Shown one piece after another: positions 26,104 through 34,709 of a stretch of 64,000 nucleotides of DNA. This DNA comes from Armatimonadetes bacterium UBA1398 (GTDB lineage Bacteria > Armatimonadota > Zipacnadia > UBA1398), in the NCBI GenBank assembly GCA_002305165.1, contig DBQI01000026.1:62169-126168 (forward strand), in the 5' to 3' direction. A model generated the notes under the pieces. The model was not told the origin of the DNA. It did not search any database and worked only from the letters and a program-made list of their open reading frames with translations. How positions within the stretch are numbered: the first letter of the stretch is position 1; each line of letters begins with the position of its first letter. A program made the position numbers and the translations under genes.

Positions 26104-28749
26104 ATGGATGACCTCAGAGACCGCACCGCGTACGATCCCAAGCCTGTGGAGGCTCGGTGGAGCCGTGAATGGGTCGACGCGGGCGTCTTCACAGCGGGCC
26201 AACGGGATGGCGAGCCGCGTTCCATCGTCATTCCGCCTCCGAACGTGACCGGAGTCCTGCACATCGGGCACGCGCTGGACAACACCATCCAGGACATCAT
26301 CGCCCGCTACCACCGCATGAGGGGCCGTGACATGCTCTGGCTGCCCGGAACCGATCATGCGGGGATAGCAACTCAGGCTGTGGTGGAGCGGAACCTAGCC
26401 GCCGAGGGGCTCCGGCGCGAGGAGATGGGCCGTGAAGCGTTCCTGGAGCGCGTGTGGGCGTGGAAACATGCCAGCCATGACACCATCACGAGTCAGCTCA
26501 AGCGCCTCGGCTGCTCGGTAGACTGGACGCGAGAGAGGTTCACCCTGGATGAGGGGCTCTCCCGAGCCGTGCGAGAGGCCTTCTGTCGGCTGTATGAGGA
26601 GGGGTTGATCCACCGCGGCACCCGGATCATCCACTGGTGTCCGCAGGACAAGACGGCACTCTCCGATGAGGAAGTGGATCACGTCGACCGCCACAGCCAC
26701 CTGTGGCGCCTCCGCTACCCCCTCGAGGACGGCAGCGGCTTCGTCGTGGTGGCAACGACGCGTCCGGAGACGATGCTCGGCGACAGCGGCGTGGCGGTGA
26801 ATCCGCGGGATGAGCGATACGCGGGCCTCGTGGGGAGGAGGGTGATCCTGCCGCTCATGGAGCGCCCCATTCCCATCGTGGCCGATGAGCGGGTGGAGTT
26901 GGGCTTCGGCACCGGAGCGGTGAAGGTCACGCCCGCTCACGATCCGCTGGACTTCGACCTCGGCGAGACGCATGGGCTCGAGCACATCACGGTCATCGGG
27001 TTCGATGGCCGTATGACCGACGAGGCTGGCCCATATGCCGGGCTCACTCGCGACGAGTGCCGCGAACGGGTCGTGGCCGATCTCGAAGCGTTGGGCCTGC
27101 TGGAGAAGACCGAGGACTACGACCATGCGGTGGGCGTCTGCACACGCTGCGGCACTGTGATCGAGCCCCTCATCAGCCCTCAGTGGTATCTGAAGATGGA
27201 GCCACTGGCCAAGCGGGCGATCGAGGCCGATGCCTCGGGCGATGGCCCTCTCTGGGTGCCCGATCGCTGGCGACGCGTGTACCTGGACTGGCTGGAGAAG
27301 CTCGGTGAGTGGTGCATCAGCCGTCAGCTCTGGTGGGGACATCGGATTCCGATCTGGAACTGCGCGGGCTGCGGGCATCAGGAGGCTCACCGCAATGATC
27401 CGTCCACCTGCCCGGCATGTGGGGCGTGCGACTATACCCAGGAGGAGGACGTGCTGGATACCTGGTTCTCGTCCGGTTTGTGGCCGTTCTCCACGATGGG
27501 CTGGCCCGACGAGGATGCGAGTGACCTGAACCGCTACTTCCCGACCACGGTCCTGGTCACGGGCTACGACATCATCTTCTTCTGGGTGGTGCGCATGGTG
27601 ACCATGTCCCTGAAGATGACCGGTAGGGTGCCTTTCGGAAGGGTGTTCATCCACGGCTTGGTGCGAGATGAGCACGGCCGTAAGATGAGCAAGTCCCTCG
27701 GGAACGCCCTGGATCCGATTGAGGCGATGGACGAGTACGGCACCGACGCGCTCCGTTACGCCCTCACGTCTCTGGTGACGGGGGGGCAGGATATCAGCTT
27801 CACGCCGAGTCGTCTGGTCGGCGCCCGTAACTTCGGGAACAAGATCTTCAATGCGACGCGATTCGCCCTGCTCAACATGGAGGGCTTCACCCCCACGGAT
27901 GAGCCTCCAACGGCGGCGAGCGACGGGGAGAAGTGGATCCTGAGCAGGACGGCACGCGCCATCGACAAGATGACCCAAGCCCTGGAGGAGTTCACCTTCG
28001 CCGATGCCGCCGATGCCGCCTACCACTGGTGGTGGGACGAGTTCTGCGACTGGTACGTGGAGATGGCCAAACCTGCCCTGTACGGGACCGATGAGACGCT
28101 CCGGCAGCAGACTCAGCACGTGCTGCACACGGTACTCTCGATAGGGCTGAGGATGCTGCATCCCATCATGCCCTACATAACGGAGGAGCTCTGGCACCTA
28201 CTCCCAGGCAGTGAAGGGTACATCGGACTTCAGCGATGGCCAGAGCCGAGGCCAGACTGGATCGACGCGGTCGTGGAGGAGCGGTTGGCGTTGTTCCAGG
28301 GCGTCACCACCACACTCCGACAGCTTCGTGCCGAGAGGGGTGTAGCGCCGTCGAAGAAGGTGAAGATCGCGGTGCGGCCGAGCGATTCGGGCGATGCCCC
28401 CATCCTCGAGGCCTCGCGACGCCTCTTCGAACAGCTCGGCAGCGTGGAGGCTCTCAGCGTGATCGGGGCCGAGGAGCCAAGTCCGACGGGGACGATCGCC
28501 GCGGTGGCGCCCGATGGCAGCGACATCTACCTGTTCGCCGAGGGCGTCATCGATATGGCGCAGGAACGGCGTCGACTGGAGAAGGAACTGGAGCAGACGC
28601 GGAAGCGCTTGGAGGGTACGCGCCGGAAGCTCGCCAACGCTGACTTCACGGGCAAGGCGCCTGCGGACGTGGTGGAACGCGAACGCCGGAGCGAGACCGA
28701 ACTCGCGGAGAAGGTCGAGGCGCTAGAACGGGCTCTGGCGGCGATGTAG
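26104..28749 (+). CDS. valS: Valyl-tRNA synthetase
   Basis: Class Ia aminoacyl-tRNA synthetase charging tRNA-Val, 881 residues, typical length. HIGH motif His53-Ile-Gly-His in GVLHIGHALDN; KMSKS loop at residue 527 (RKMSKSLGNALDP). The CP1 editing domain contains VATTRPETMLGD. A zinc-type cysteine cluster CAGCGHQ ... CPACGACDY lies in the insertion before the KMSKS region. C-terminal coiled coil (EQTRKRLEGTRRKLANADF) is the ValS tRNA-binding arm. ATG start with GAGAGAGGG at 26087-26095. Expression is probably controlled by the leader attenuator directly upstream. Confidence 0.97.
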   Translation: MDDLRDRTAYDPKPVEARWSREWVDAGVFTAGQRDGEPRSIVIPPPNVTGVLHIGHALDNTIQDIIARYHRMRGRDMLWLPGTDHAGIATQAVVERNLAAEGLRREEMGREAFLERVWAWKHASHDTITSQLKRLGCSVDWTRERFTLDEGLSRAVREAFCRLYEEGLIHRGTRIIHWCPQDKTALSDEEVDHVDRHSHLWRLRYPLEDGSGFVVVATTRPETMLGDSGVAVNPRDERYAGLVGRRVILPLMERPIPIVADERVELGFGTGAVKVTPAHDPLDFDLGETHGLEHITVIGFDGRMTDEAGPYAGLTRDECRERVVADLEALGLLEKTEDYDHAVGVCTRCGTVIEPLISPQWYLKMEPLAKRAIEADASGDGPLWVPDRWRRVYLDWLEKLGEWCISRQLWWGHRIPIWNCAGCGHQEAHRNDPSTCPACGACDYTQEEDVLDTWFSSGLWPFSTMGWPDEDASDLNRYFPTTVLVTGYDIIFFWVVRMVTMSLKMTGRVPFGRVFIHGLVRDEHGRKMSKSLGNALDPIEAMDEYGTDALRYALTSLVTGGQDISFTPSRLVGARNFGNKIFNATRFALLNMEGFTPTDEPPTAASDGEKWILSRTARAIDKMTQALEEFTFADAADAAYHWWWDEFCDWYVEMAKPALYGTDETLRQQTQHVLHTVLSIGLRMLHPIMPYITEELWHLLPGSEGYIGLQRWPEPRPDWIDAVVEERLALFQGVTTTLRQLRAERGVAPSKKVKIAVRPSDSGDAPILEASRRLFEQLGSVEALSVIGAEEPSPTGTIAAVAPDGSDIYLFAEGVIDMAQERRRLEKELEQTRKRLEGTRRKLANADFTGKAPADVVERERRSETELAEKVEALERALAAM

Positions 28750-28806
28750 AGGCGACTACCGGCTCACGGAGCCGAACGCGGTTACGGTAGGGAGGAGTGA
28801 AGACCT

Positions 28807-30297
28807 ATGCGAGCAGCCTGTCCGACCCGGAAGTGGGCAGCCCTGATTGGCATCCTGGCGTGCCTCACAGCCCCCGCATGGGCGTGGACACTGGACGTGG
28901 AGGAGACCACCCTCAGCAACGGCATGCAGGTCATGGTTGTCGAGCGGCACCACGTCCCACTGGTCTCCTGCCAACTGTGGGTCAAGGCCGGGTCGGCGAA
29001 CGAACGACCGGGCGCGACCGGCTTGGCGCACTTCCACGAGCATCTCATGTTCAAGGGCACACAGGCCATCGGCACCACTGACTACGCGGCAGAGGCGGCA
29101 CTGATGGAGCGTCAGGACGCCTTGGCAGAGCGCCTAAGCGCCGAGATGGACAAGGATGTTCGGGCTGACCTGGAGCTCATTGGGGAACTCCGAGAGGAGA
29201 TCCTGCAGCTCGAGCAAGAGCAGCGGGAGTACGTGGTTCCCTCCCATCTGGACGCGATCTACGCCGACGCCGGCGCCGACGGCCTCAACGCGGGCACCAG
29301 CTATGACCTGACCATGTACACCGTCACTGTGCCCGCGAACCGGCTCGAACTGTGGATGTGGCTGGAGTCGGACCGGTTCAGCAGTCCGGTCTTTCGGGAG
29401 TTCTACTCCGAGCGGCAAGTCATCCAGGAGGAGCGGAAGCAAACCTTAGAAGACGATCCCATGGGTCCGTACAACGAACTGCTCGACATGGTGACCTTCC
29501 CCGAGTGCACCTACGGGCGGGAGATCATCGGCACCATGCGGGACATCTCAATGCTCACTCGTTCCGATGCCTACTCGTTCTTCGCGGAGCACTACGTGCC
29601 GAACAACATGGCGCTCGTGCTGGTGGGGGACGTCGAGGCGGAGGACGTCTTCGCCATGGCGGAATGCTATTTCGGGCGCATCGCGCGCGTCAGCGACCCA
29701 GAGCCTAACCGCAGCCGACAGCGGCGGGACATCGGAGAGCGTCGCGTGCGCCTCACGGCCCAAGCGCAGCCCAGGGTGGATATCCGTTACATCACCGACA
29801 CCTTCGGGTCACCCGACGACGCGGTTCTGGATGTCATCGGGGGGATCCTGAGCGGGGAGAGCGGACGGCTCTACAAGCGCCTGGTCATCGACGAGAAGAT
29901 CGCCTTGGGCGCCAGCGCCATGGCACACGGTCGAATGGTGAGCGGGAGCTTCAATCTGTCGGCAGTGCCCGCCCAGCGCGATGGCCACGCGGCGGTCGAG
30001 ACGGTCCTTGTTGACGAGCTGCGACGGCTGGCGAGCGAGCCGGTTGCGGCGGAGGAACTCGAGAAGGTGAAGAAGCAAGCGCGCGCCGGCCTGCTCCAGA
30101 TGGTGCGGGGCAATGACATGCTGGCGACGATGATGGGCTACTACTGGGTCTATACCGGCGATTGGCGAGAGCTGATGGCGACGGTAGATCGCATCGCGGC
30201 TGTGACTGCTGATGACATTCAGGAAGTGGCGCGCCGGTACTTCGTGGACTCGAACCGCACCGTAGGCTGGCTCGAGGCTGAGGAGGTGGCCGAATGA
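28807..30297 (+). CDS. Secreted M16 zinc peptidase (catalytic partner)
   Basis: Exported pitrilysin-family metalloprotease, 496 residues, with a signal peptide (KWAALIGILACLTAPAWAW). The inverted zinc motif HxxEH is present as His75-Phe-His-Glu78-His79 (LAHFHEHLMFKGT), with the distal glutamate region in NAGTSYDLTMY. Two M16 domains are seen, the second from about residue 240. GGAGGAG lies ahead of the ATG. It overlaps the following M16 gene by four bases (ATGA). Together they match the two-gene bacterial M16B arrangement in which one subunit is active. Confidence 0.92.
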   Translation: MRAACPTRKWAALIGILACLTAPAWAWTLDVEETTLSNGMQVMVVERHHVPLVSCQLWVKAGSANERPGATGLAHFHEHLMFKGTQAIGTTDYAAEAALMERQDALAERLSAEMDKDVRADLELIGELREEILQLEQEQREYVVPSHLDAIYADAGADGLNAGTSYDLTMYTVTVPANRLELWMWLESDRFSSPVFREFYSERQVIQEERKQTLEDDPMGPYNELLDMVTFPECTYGREIIGTMRDISMLTRSDAYSFFAEHYVPNNMALVLVGDVEAEDVFAMAECYFGRIARVSDPEPNRSRQRRDIGERRVRLTAQAQPRVDIRYITDTFGSPDDAVLDVIGGILSGESGRLYKRLVIDEKIALGASAMAHGRMVSGSFNLSAVPAQRDGHAAVETVLVDELRRLASEPVAAEELEKVKKQARAGLLQMVRGNDMLATMMGYYWVYTGDWRELMATVDRIAAVTADDIQEVARRYFVDSNRTVGWLEAEEVAE

Positions 30298-31784
30298 CGC
30301 GCAGAGCGCAGTTGCTCGCCGCCCTGGTGACAGTCATGCTCATGACGTCACTGGCTGCCTGGGCTCAAGATCCGCCCATCGCGGCCTCACCGGCCGACAT
30401 CGTGTATCCGCCTCTCGAGTTCGAGCCACCAAGCCCCGAGGAGTCGAGGACGGAACTGCCGGGCGGCATCCCTTGCTTCGTGGTGGAAGATCACTCCGTG
30501 CCCGTCGCCACTCTGGGATTGAGCTTCCGGGCCGGTAGCTTTGATGATCCCGCGGGCAAGGAGGGGCTGGCGTCTGTCGCGATGCAGCTCCTGCGCATGG
30601 GTGGCACCCAGTCAATGTCGCCCGATGAACTCGCGAGCGAGCTCGAGCGACTAGCCATCGACGTCGGCGCCTCAGCATCATCCCGCACGCTGACGGTTTC
30701 CCTGAGCTGCCTGAGTGAGGACCTACCTCGTGCAGTCGAGATCCTCGCGGAGATGATCCGCTCCCCTAGGGTTGACGAGGGCCGCCTGGAGCTTCTCAAA
30801 GCCCAGACCCTTGAGGGACTGCGCCACCGGTTGGACTCACCCAATCAGGTGGCCCAACTCTATGCTGAGCAGATCCTCTACCGCGGCCACCCCGCGGCAC
30901 GGATCGTCACCGCCGAAAGTGTGGCGGCCATCACCGTGGACGACATCCGGGACTTCCTGTCGAGCGCCCTGGATCCTGACAGCCTGGTTGTGGACATGGG
31001 AGGAGACGTCAGTAGGGATCGAGTGGCGGAGCTTCTGGCGCCCCTGCTGCAGGGGTGGGAGCCTACGGGGTTCCAGCCGGCTGCGATCCCAAGCGATCTG
31101 GACCCCCTAGTCCCGGGTGTCTACGTGATCGACGTGGCGTCAAACCAGGCCGTCATCATTGCGACGCAGCCGGGCATGTCCCGCCATGACCCCTTGTACG
31201 AACCTGAGTTCTACGCGCTCAGGGTTGCCAATATGGTCTTAGGTGGGGGCTTCAGCTCCAGGCTGACCCAGCGCATCCGCGTGCAGGAGGGCTTGGCGTA
31301 CGTCGTTGGCGCGCAGGGGAACTCGAACGTGGGCTACCCAGGGCAGCAGGCGATGGTCGCACTCGTGGACGCCCAGTCGGCGGCTCGCGCCTGCCAGATC
31401 ATGGCGGAAGAGCTGACCGCCATCAGCACGACCCCGCCCTCTCCCGAGGAGACGCGGCGGGCCAAGCAGGGCCTCTTCGGGACCTGGGTTGGCTTCTTCG
31501 AGAGCCCATCGTCGATCGCCCGGGACTACGCTGCCCTCCTGCTGGACGAGATGCCACTCGACTTCTACATCACGTGGTATGAGAAGACGGAGCAGCCCGA
31601 GCCAGAGGTGGTCATGGAGGTTGTGGCACGGCGAGCGCCCGCGAGCGAGATCCGATGGGTGATCGCGGGGCCGGCGGACATGCTGACCGCGGAGCCGGGT
31701 GAAGGGCCGAGCCTAGCGGATCTCGGGCCGGTTACCGTGATTAGGCCTGGCGACCCCACCGGCCCGGTGGCACTACCGGAGTAG
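30294..31784 (+). CDS. Secreted M16 family protein lacking the zinc motif (inactive partner)
   Basis: Exported M16 homolog, 496 residues, signal peptide LLAALVTVMLMTSLAAWA. At the place where the catalytic HxxEH should occur the sequence reads GLASVAMQLLRMGGT, so zinc ligands are lost. The C-terminal domain keeps RVQEGLAYVVGAQGN, the R/Y pair used for substrate binding in the non-catalytic subunit. It is coupled to the upstream active gene, so the two probably form a heterodimer like Sphingomonas or mitochondrial processing peptidases. Substrate unknown. Confidence 0.9.
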   Translation: MTRRAQLLAALVTVMLMTSLAAWAQDPPIAASPADIVYPPLEFEPPSPEESRTELPGGIPCFVVEDHSVPVATLGLSFRAGSFDDPAGKEGLASVAMQLLRMGGTQSMSPDELASELERLAIDVGASASSRTLTVSLSCLSEDLPRAVEILAEMIRSPRVDEGRLELLKAQTLEGLRHRLDSPNQVAQLYAEQILYRGHPAARIVTAESVAAITVDDIRDFLSSALDPDSLVVDMGGDVSRDRVAELLAPLLQGWEPTGFQPAAIPSDLDPLVPGVYVIDVASNQAVIIATQPGMSRHDPLYEPEFYALRVANMVLGGGFSSRLTQRIRVQEGLAYVVGAQGNSNVGYPGQQAMVALVDAQSAARACQIMAEELTAISTTPPSPEETRRAKQGLFGTWVGFFESPSSIARDYAALLLDEMPLDFYITWYEKTEQPEPEVVMEVVARRAPASEIRWVIAGPADMLTAEPGEGPSLADLGPVTVIRPGDPTGPVALPE

Positions 31785-31792
31785 AACCGCGC

Positions 31793-31822
31793 GCGGGGCG
31801 GGTCCCGCGAGGCCCGCCCCGC
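31793..31822. terminator. Strong hairpin between convergent genes
   Basis: GCGGGGCGGG and CCCGCCCCGC form a perfect 10-bp stem with a 10-base loop, just after the M16 stop (31784) and just before the end of the glcDE-like gene (31830). There is no T-run on either strand. Likely a bidirectional transcription end or mRNA-stabilising hairpin. Confidence 0.6.
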
Positions 31823-31829
31823 TGCCCGT

Positions 31830-34475
31830 CTAGACCAACCTTCCGGGCGCCAGCACACCAGCGGGATCGAAGACCCCTCCGAGTCCTCGGATGAGCGGAT
31901 CCGACGGCCGAGTGGCGTAGTACGCGGCTCGGAGACCTGGGTCGGCGCGAAGGTCCAGAATCCAACCGCCGAGGGCATTCAGATCGCTGTGCAGAGCCTC
32001 GAGTAGGGCCGCGGTCGCTTGTTGCGCCTCCACCAGGAGGTAGCCGGCTCCCACGTCCGCGTGCACGAGCTTCGCGCCCAGGTGCTCCCCCGCGAGGGCC
32101 AGAGCGGACCCCTCGAGGGTCGGCGCAACGGCGAGTTCCACCAGTGTCCCCGTCCATGGATAGGTGTCCTCGGGTGCCGCGTCCTCGATGAGATCGGCCG
32201 AGCCCCGCCCTCCCAGGACGGCCATCGCGTCGGCGGCGAGTCGGTGTGTCGCCGCGGGGAGGCCTGCGAATGTCAGGTCCACCCGAGCCGGACCTGGGCC
32301 CGAGACCCGAAGCTCTAGGGGCTCCAGAACCGCAGCGAACAATTCTGCGGCTACGTCAATGGCCTCCGCCGCAGTACCGAAGGTGGCGCGAAGGGTGACG
32401 CGTGACGCCGGCCTGGGCGCCAGCCGAAGGGTCGCATCGCTGATGGCGGCGAGGGTCCCGCGAGCGCCGACGAGGAGGTGGGTGAAGTCATAGCCCGCCA
32501 CGTTCTTCATGACGCGCCCACCGAAGGCAGCGCGCTCACCGGTTGTGAGTGCGGCGCCGATGCCCAGGACGCTATCGCGCAGGGGGCCGTAGCCCAGGCG
32601 AGTGGGGCCAGTGGCGGCGGTGGCGATGAGGCCCCCCAGAGTCGCGCGTTCGCGGTGGGGCGGGCTGAAACGGAGGGAGAGATCGGCCTCGGCCACGACT
32701 TTCTGCATTGACTCCCAGGTGCAGCCTGCCCCGAATGTAGCTGTGAGGTTCTGCGGACGGAACTCATGCACCTCACGGAGGCGTTCCGTGGTAACGAGCA
32801 CCGCCAGACCGCGCAGGGGGGGCCCCCAGCTGTCGGCGGTGCGTGCGCCCATCACTACGACGGGAGCCCCGCAGGCGGCCGAGACTGCCAGCACCTCAGC
32901 CAACTGGGTGGCCGATGCGGGCGCGCATACGTGAGCGGGGCTGTGCCCATCCACGGCGTCATCGTCGGTGCCGGGTCGCACACCATCGGGGCAGGCGCGG
33001 TCCAGTAATGGCGCCAAGTCACCAGCCGCCGGCGCTACAGGGGCACTGGCTGGCGCGTCGAGCGCCAGAAGGATCTTGTCGGGGTTCGACAGCTCAGTTG
33101 GGTCAAAGAGGAGCTTCGTGGCTCGGTTCAGCCTGAGGGTAGGGCGGTCGAGCGACCAGGGCATGGCGTGGATCTTCTCGGTTCCCACGCCATGCTCGCC
33201 GCTGATGGCTCCTCCAAGCTCGACGCACATGCGCATGATCTCAGTCGATGCCTGGAGGACAGCTCTGAACTCATCAGGCACATCGGCATCGAACAGCAGC
33301 TTGGGGTGCACATTGCCGTCACCGGCGTGGAAGGTGTTCGCCATGGGGATGCCGTGTCGGTCTACGATCTCCCGGATCCGGTCTAGCGCCTCGGGCAGCA
33401 CGTCGCGGGGCACCACGGCATCACACACCATCATCCCGGTAGCCGAACGGGCCAAGGCCGCGTAGCTGGCCCGCCGCCCATGCCAGAGCTTGTCGCGTTC
33501 AGCGGCGTCGCTCGTCGACTGCACGGAGCGGGCGCCGCAGCGGCGGCACTCCTCCTCGGCCGTATGCGCTTCAGCTAGCACGGCCTCGCGAACCCCATCA
33601 ATCTCTATGAGGAGCACCGCATCCGCATCGGGCGGGTATCCGGCGGGGAGAACGCGCTCCACGGCGGCGATCGTCTCCCGGTCCATCAGCTCCAAGGTCG
33701 ACGGGATGATCCCCGAGGCGATGACAGCGGAGACGGCGCGGCCGGCGTCGCGCTCCTCGTCGAAGATTGCGAGCAGGGTGATGGAGTGCTCCGTCACGGG
33801 CGTGAGCTTGAGCGAGACCTCGGTCACAGTGCCCAGAGTCCCCTCACTCCCGATGAGCAGGGAGAGCAGGTCTGGCCCGGAGCGCTCCTGAGCGGGCCCA
33901 CCCAAGCGGACCACCCGGGCGTCGGGCGTGACGAACTCGAGCCCCACTACGTGCTGCGAGGTGACGCCGTACTTGAGGGCATGGGGCCCGCCTGAGTTCT
34001 CAGCGACGTTGCCGCCTAGGGTGGAGACCTTGTAGCTTGAGGGATCGGGCGCGAAATGCAGGCGGTCCGCCAAAGCGAGCTCGTTGACGCGGTTGTTGTA
34101 GACGAAGGCCTCGACGGTGGCGCGGCGCTGGCAGGGCGAGTAAGCCAGGACTTCGTCCATCCGCGAAAGGTGGCAGATGACACCTCCATGAGGCGCCGTC
34201 GTCCCGCCCGACAGGTTGGTGCCAGATCCTCGGGGGATGAGTGGCACCCTCAGCCGGTAGCAGAGGTGGGTCAGAGCGACGACCTCGTCCGTGGACTCGG
34301 GGAAGACCACGGCGACCGGCCTTCCCCTCTCCATGGAGGCGTCGTACGCGTAACTCTCCAACTCGATATCTGACGAGAGGACCCTGTGTGGCGAGGTGAT
34401 GGCAGCCAGCTGGTCGATCAGGGTATCGTCCCGCGGGGTGGGTTCCGAGTAGGGGGCGAAACGGTCGGTGGCCAT
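31830..34475 (-). CDS. FAD-linked oxidase, GlcD-GlcE fusion (glycolate/lactate oxidase-like)
   Basis: Cytoplasmic flavoenzyme, 881 residues, nearly twice the length of GlcD. Residues about 1-480 are a complete GlcD-type oxidase: FAD-binding VPLIPRGSGTNLSGGT, STLGGNVAENSGGPHALKYG, and the FAD-oxidase C-terminal domain ending LLFDPTELSNPDKIL. Residues about 515-881 repeat the FAD-binding fold in GlcE style: VVVMGARTADSWG, RATLGGLIATAATGPTRLGYGPLRD and GGRVMKNVAGYDFTHLLVG. In E. coli, GlcD, GlcE and the iron-sulfur GlcF form glycolate oxidase; here D and E are one chain and no cysteine-rich GlcF domain is present or adjacent. Substrate (glycolate, lactate or another 2-hydroxy acid) is not decided. 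Confidence 0.87.
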   Translation of the reverse strand: MATDRFAPYSEPTPRDDTLIDQLAAITSPHRVLSSDIELESYAYDASMERGRPVAVVFPESTDEVVALTHLCYRLRVPLIPRGSGTNLSGGTTAPHGGVICHLSRMDEVLAYSPCQRRATVEAFVYNNRVNELALADRLHFAPDPSSYKVSTLGGNVAENSGGPHALKYGVTSQHVVGLEFVTPDARVVRLGGPAQERSGPDLLSLLIGSEGTLGTVTEVSLKLTPVTEHSITLLAIFDEERDAGRAVSAVIASGIIPSTLELMDRETIAAVERVLPAGYPPDADAVLLIEIDGVREAVLAEAHTAEEECRRCGARSVQSTSDAAERDKLWHGRRASYAALARSATGMMVCDAVVPRDVLPEALDRIREIVDRHGIPMANTFHAGDGNVHPKLLFDADVPDEFRAVLQASTEIMRMCVELGGAISGEHGVGTEKIHAMPWSLDRPTLRLNRATKLLFDPTELSNPDKILLALDAPASAPVAPAAGDLAPLLDRACPDGVRPGTDDDAVDGHSPAHVCAPASATQLAEVLAVSAACGAPVVVMGARTADSWGPPLRGLAVLVTTERLREVHEFRPQNLTATFGAGCTWESMQKVVAEADLSLRFSPPHRERATLGGLIATAATGPTRLGYGPLRDSVLGIGAALTTGERAAFGGRVMKNVAGYDFTHLLVGARGTLAAISDATLRLAPRPASRVTLRATFGTAAEAIDVAAELFAAVLEPLELRVSGPGPARVDLTFAGLPAATHRLAADAMAVLGGRGSADLIEDAAPEDTYPWTGTLVELAVAPTLEGSALALAGEHLGAKLVHADVGAGYLLVEAQQATAALLEALHSDLNALGGWILDLRADPGLRAAYYATRPSDPLIRGLGGVFDPAGVLAPGRLV

Positions 34476-34582
34476 AGAGCAAGATTCGCCGACGATCCGG
34501 GCCGACCTTTCCGTCCGCGACTGCGTCCGGCGGCAGGAAGTCAGCGAGGAAGCCCGTAAGAGACTACGGTGTCTGGCCCAGG

Positions 34583-34612
34583 TTGACGCTCCAAAAGGGC
34601 CATGCCTACAAT
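34583..34612 (+). promoter_or_regulatory. Sigma-70-type promoter of the histidine kinase gene
   Basis: TTGACG (34583-34588), an 18-base spacer and TACAAT (34607-34612). The predicted start near 34619 lies downstream of an in-frame ATG at 34602 and upstream of the TTG at 34710, so it supports the latter as the translation start. Confidence 0.65.
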
Positions 34613-34709
34613 ACCTCAGCCTGCGGCGGGCGGCTGCGGATGCGGCTCGGAGAGGCCGCCGCGACTCGCTTGGCGCTCAGCGGGGTCGGGCCACCGGGAG
34701 GACTGCGGT

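Noticed and set aside
26395..28197. 600-codon open frame antisense to valS
   Set aside because: It is a shadow of the valS coding frame in GC-rich DNA; it has no ribosome site or recognisable domain.
28760..28774. Six-base hairpin CGGCTC/GAGCCG after valS as a terminator
   Set aside because: Too short, no T-run, and immediately followed by the ribosome site of the next same-strand gene.
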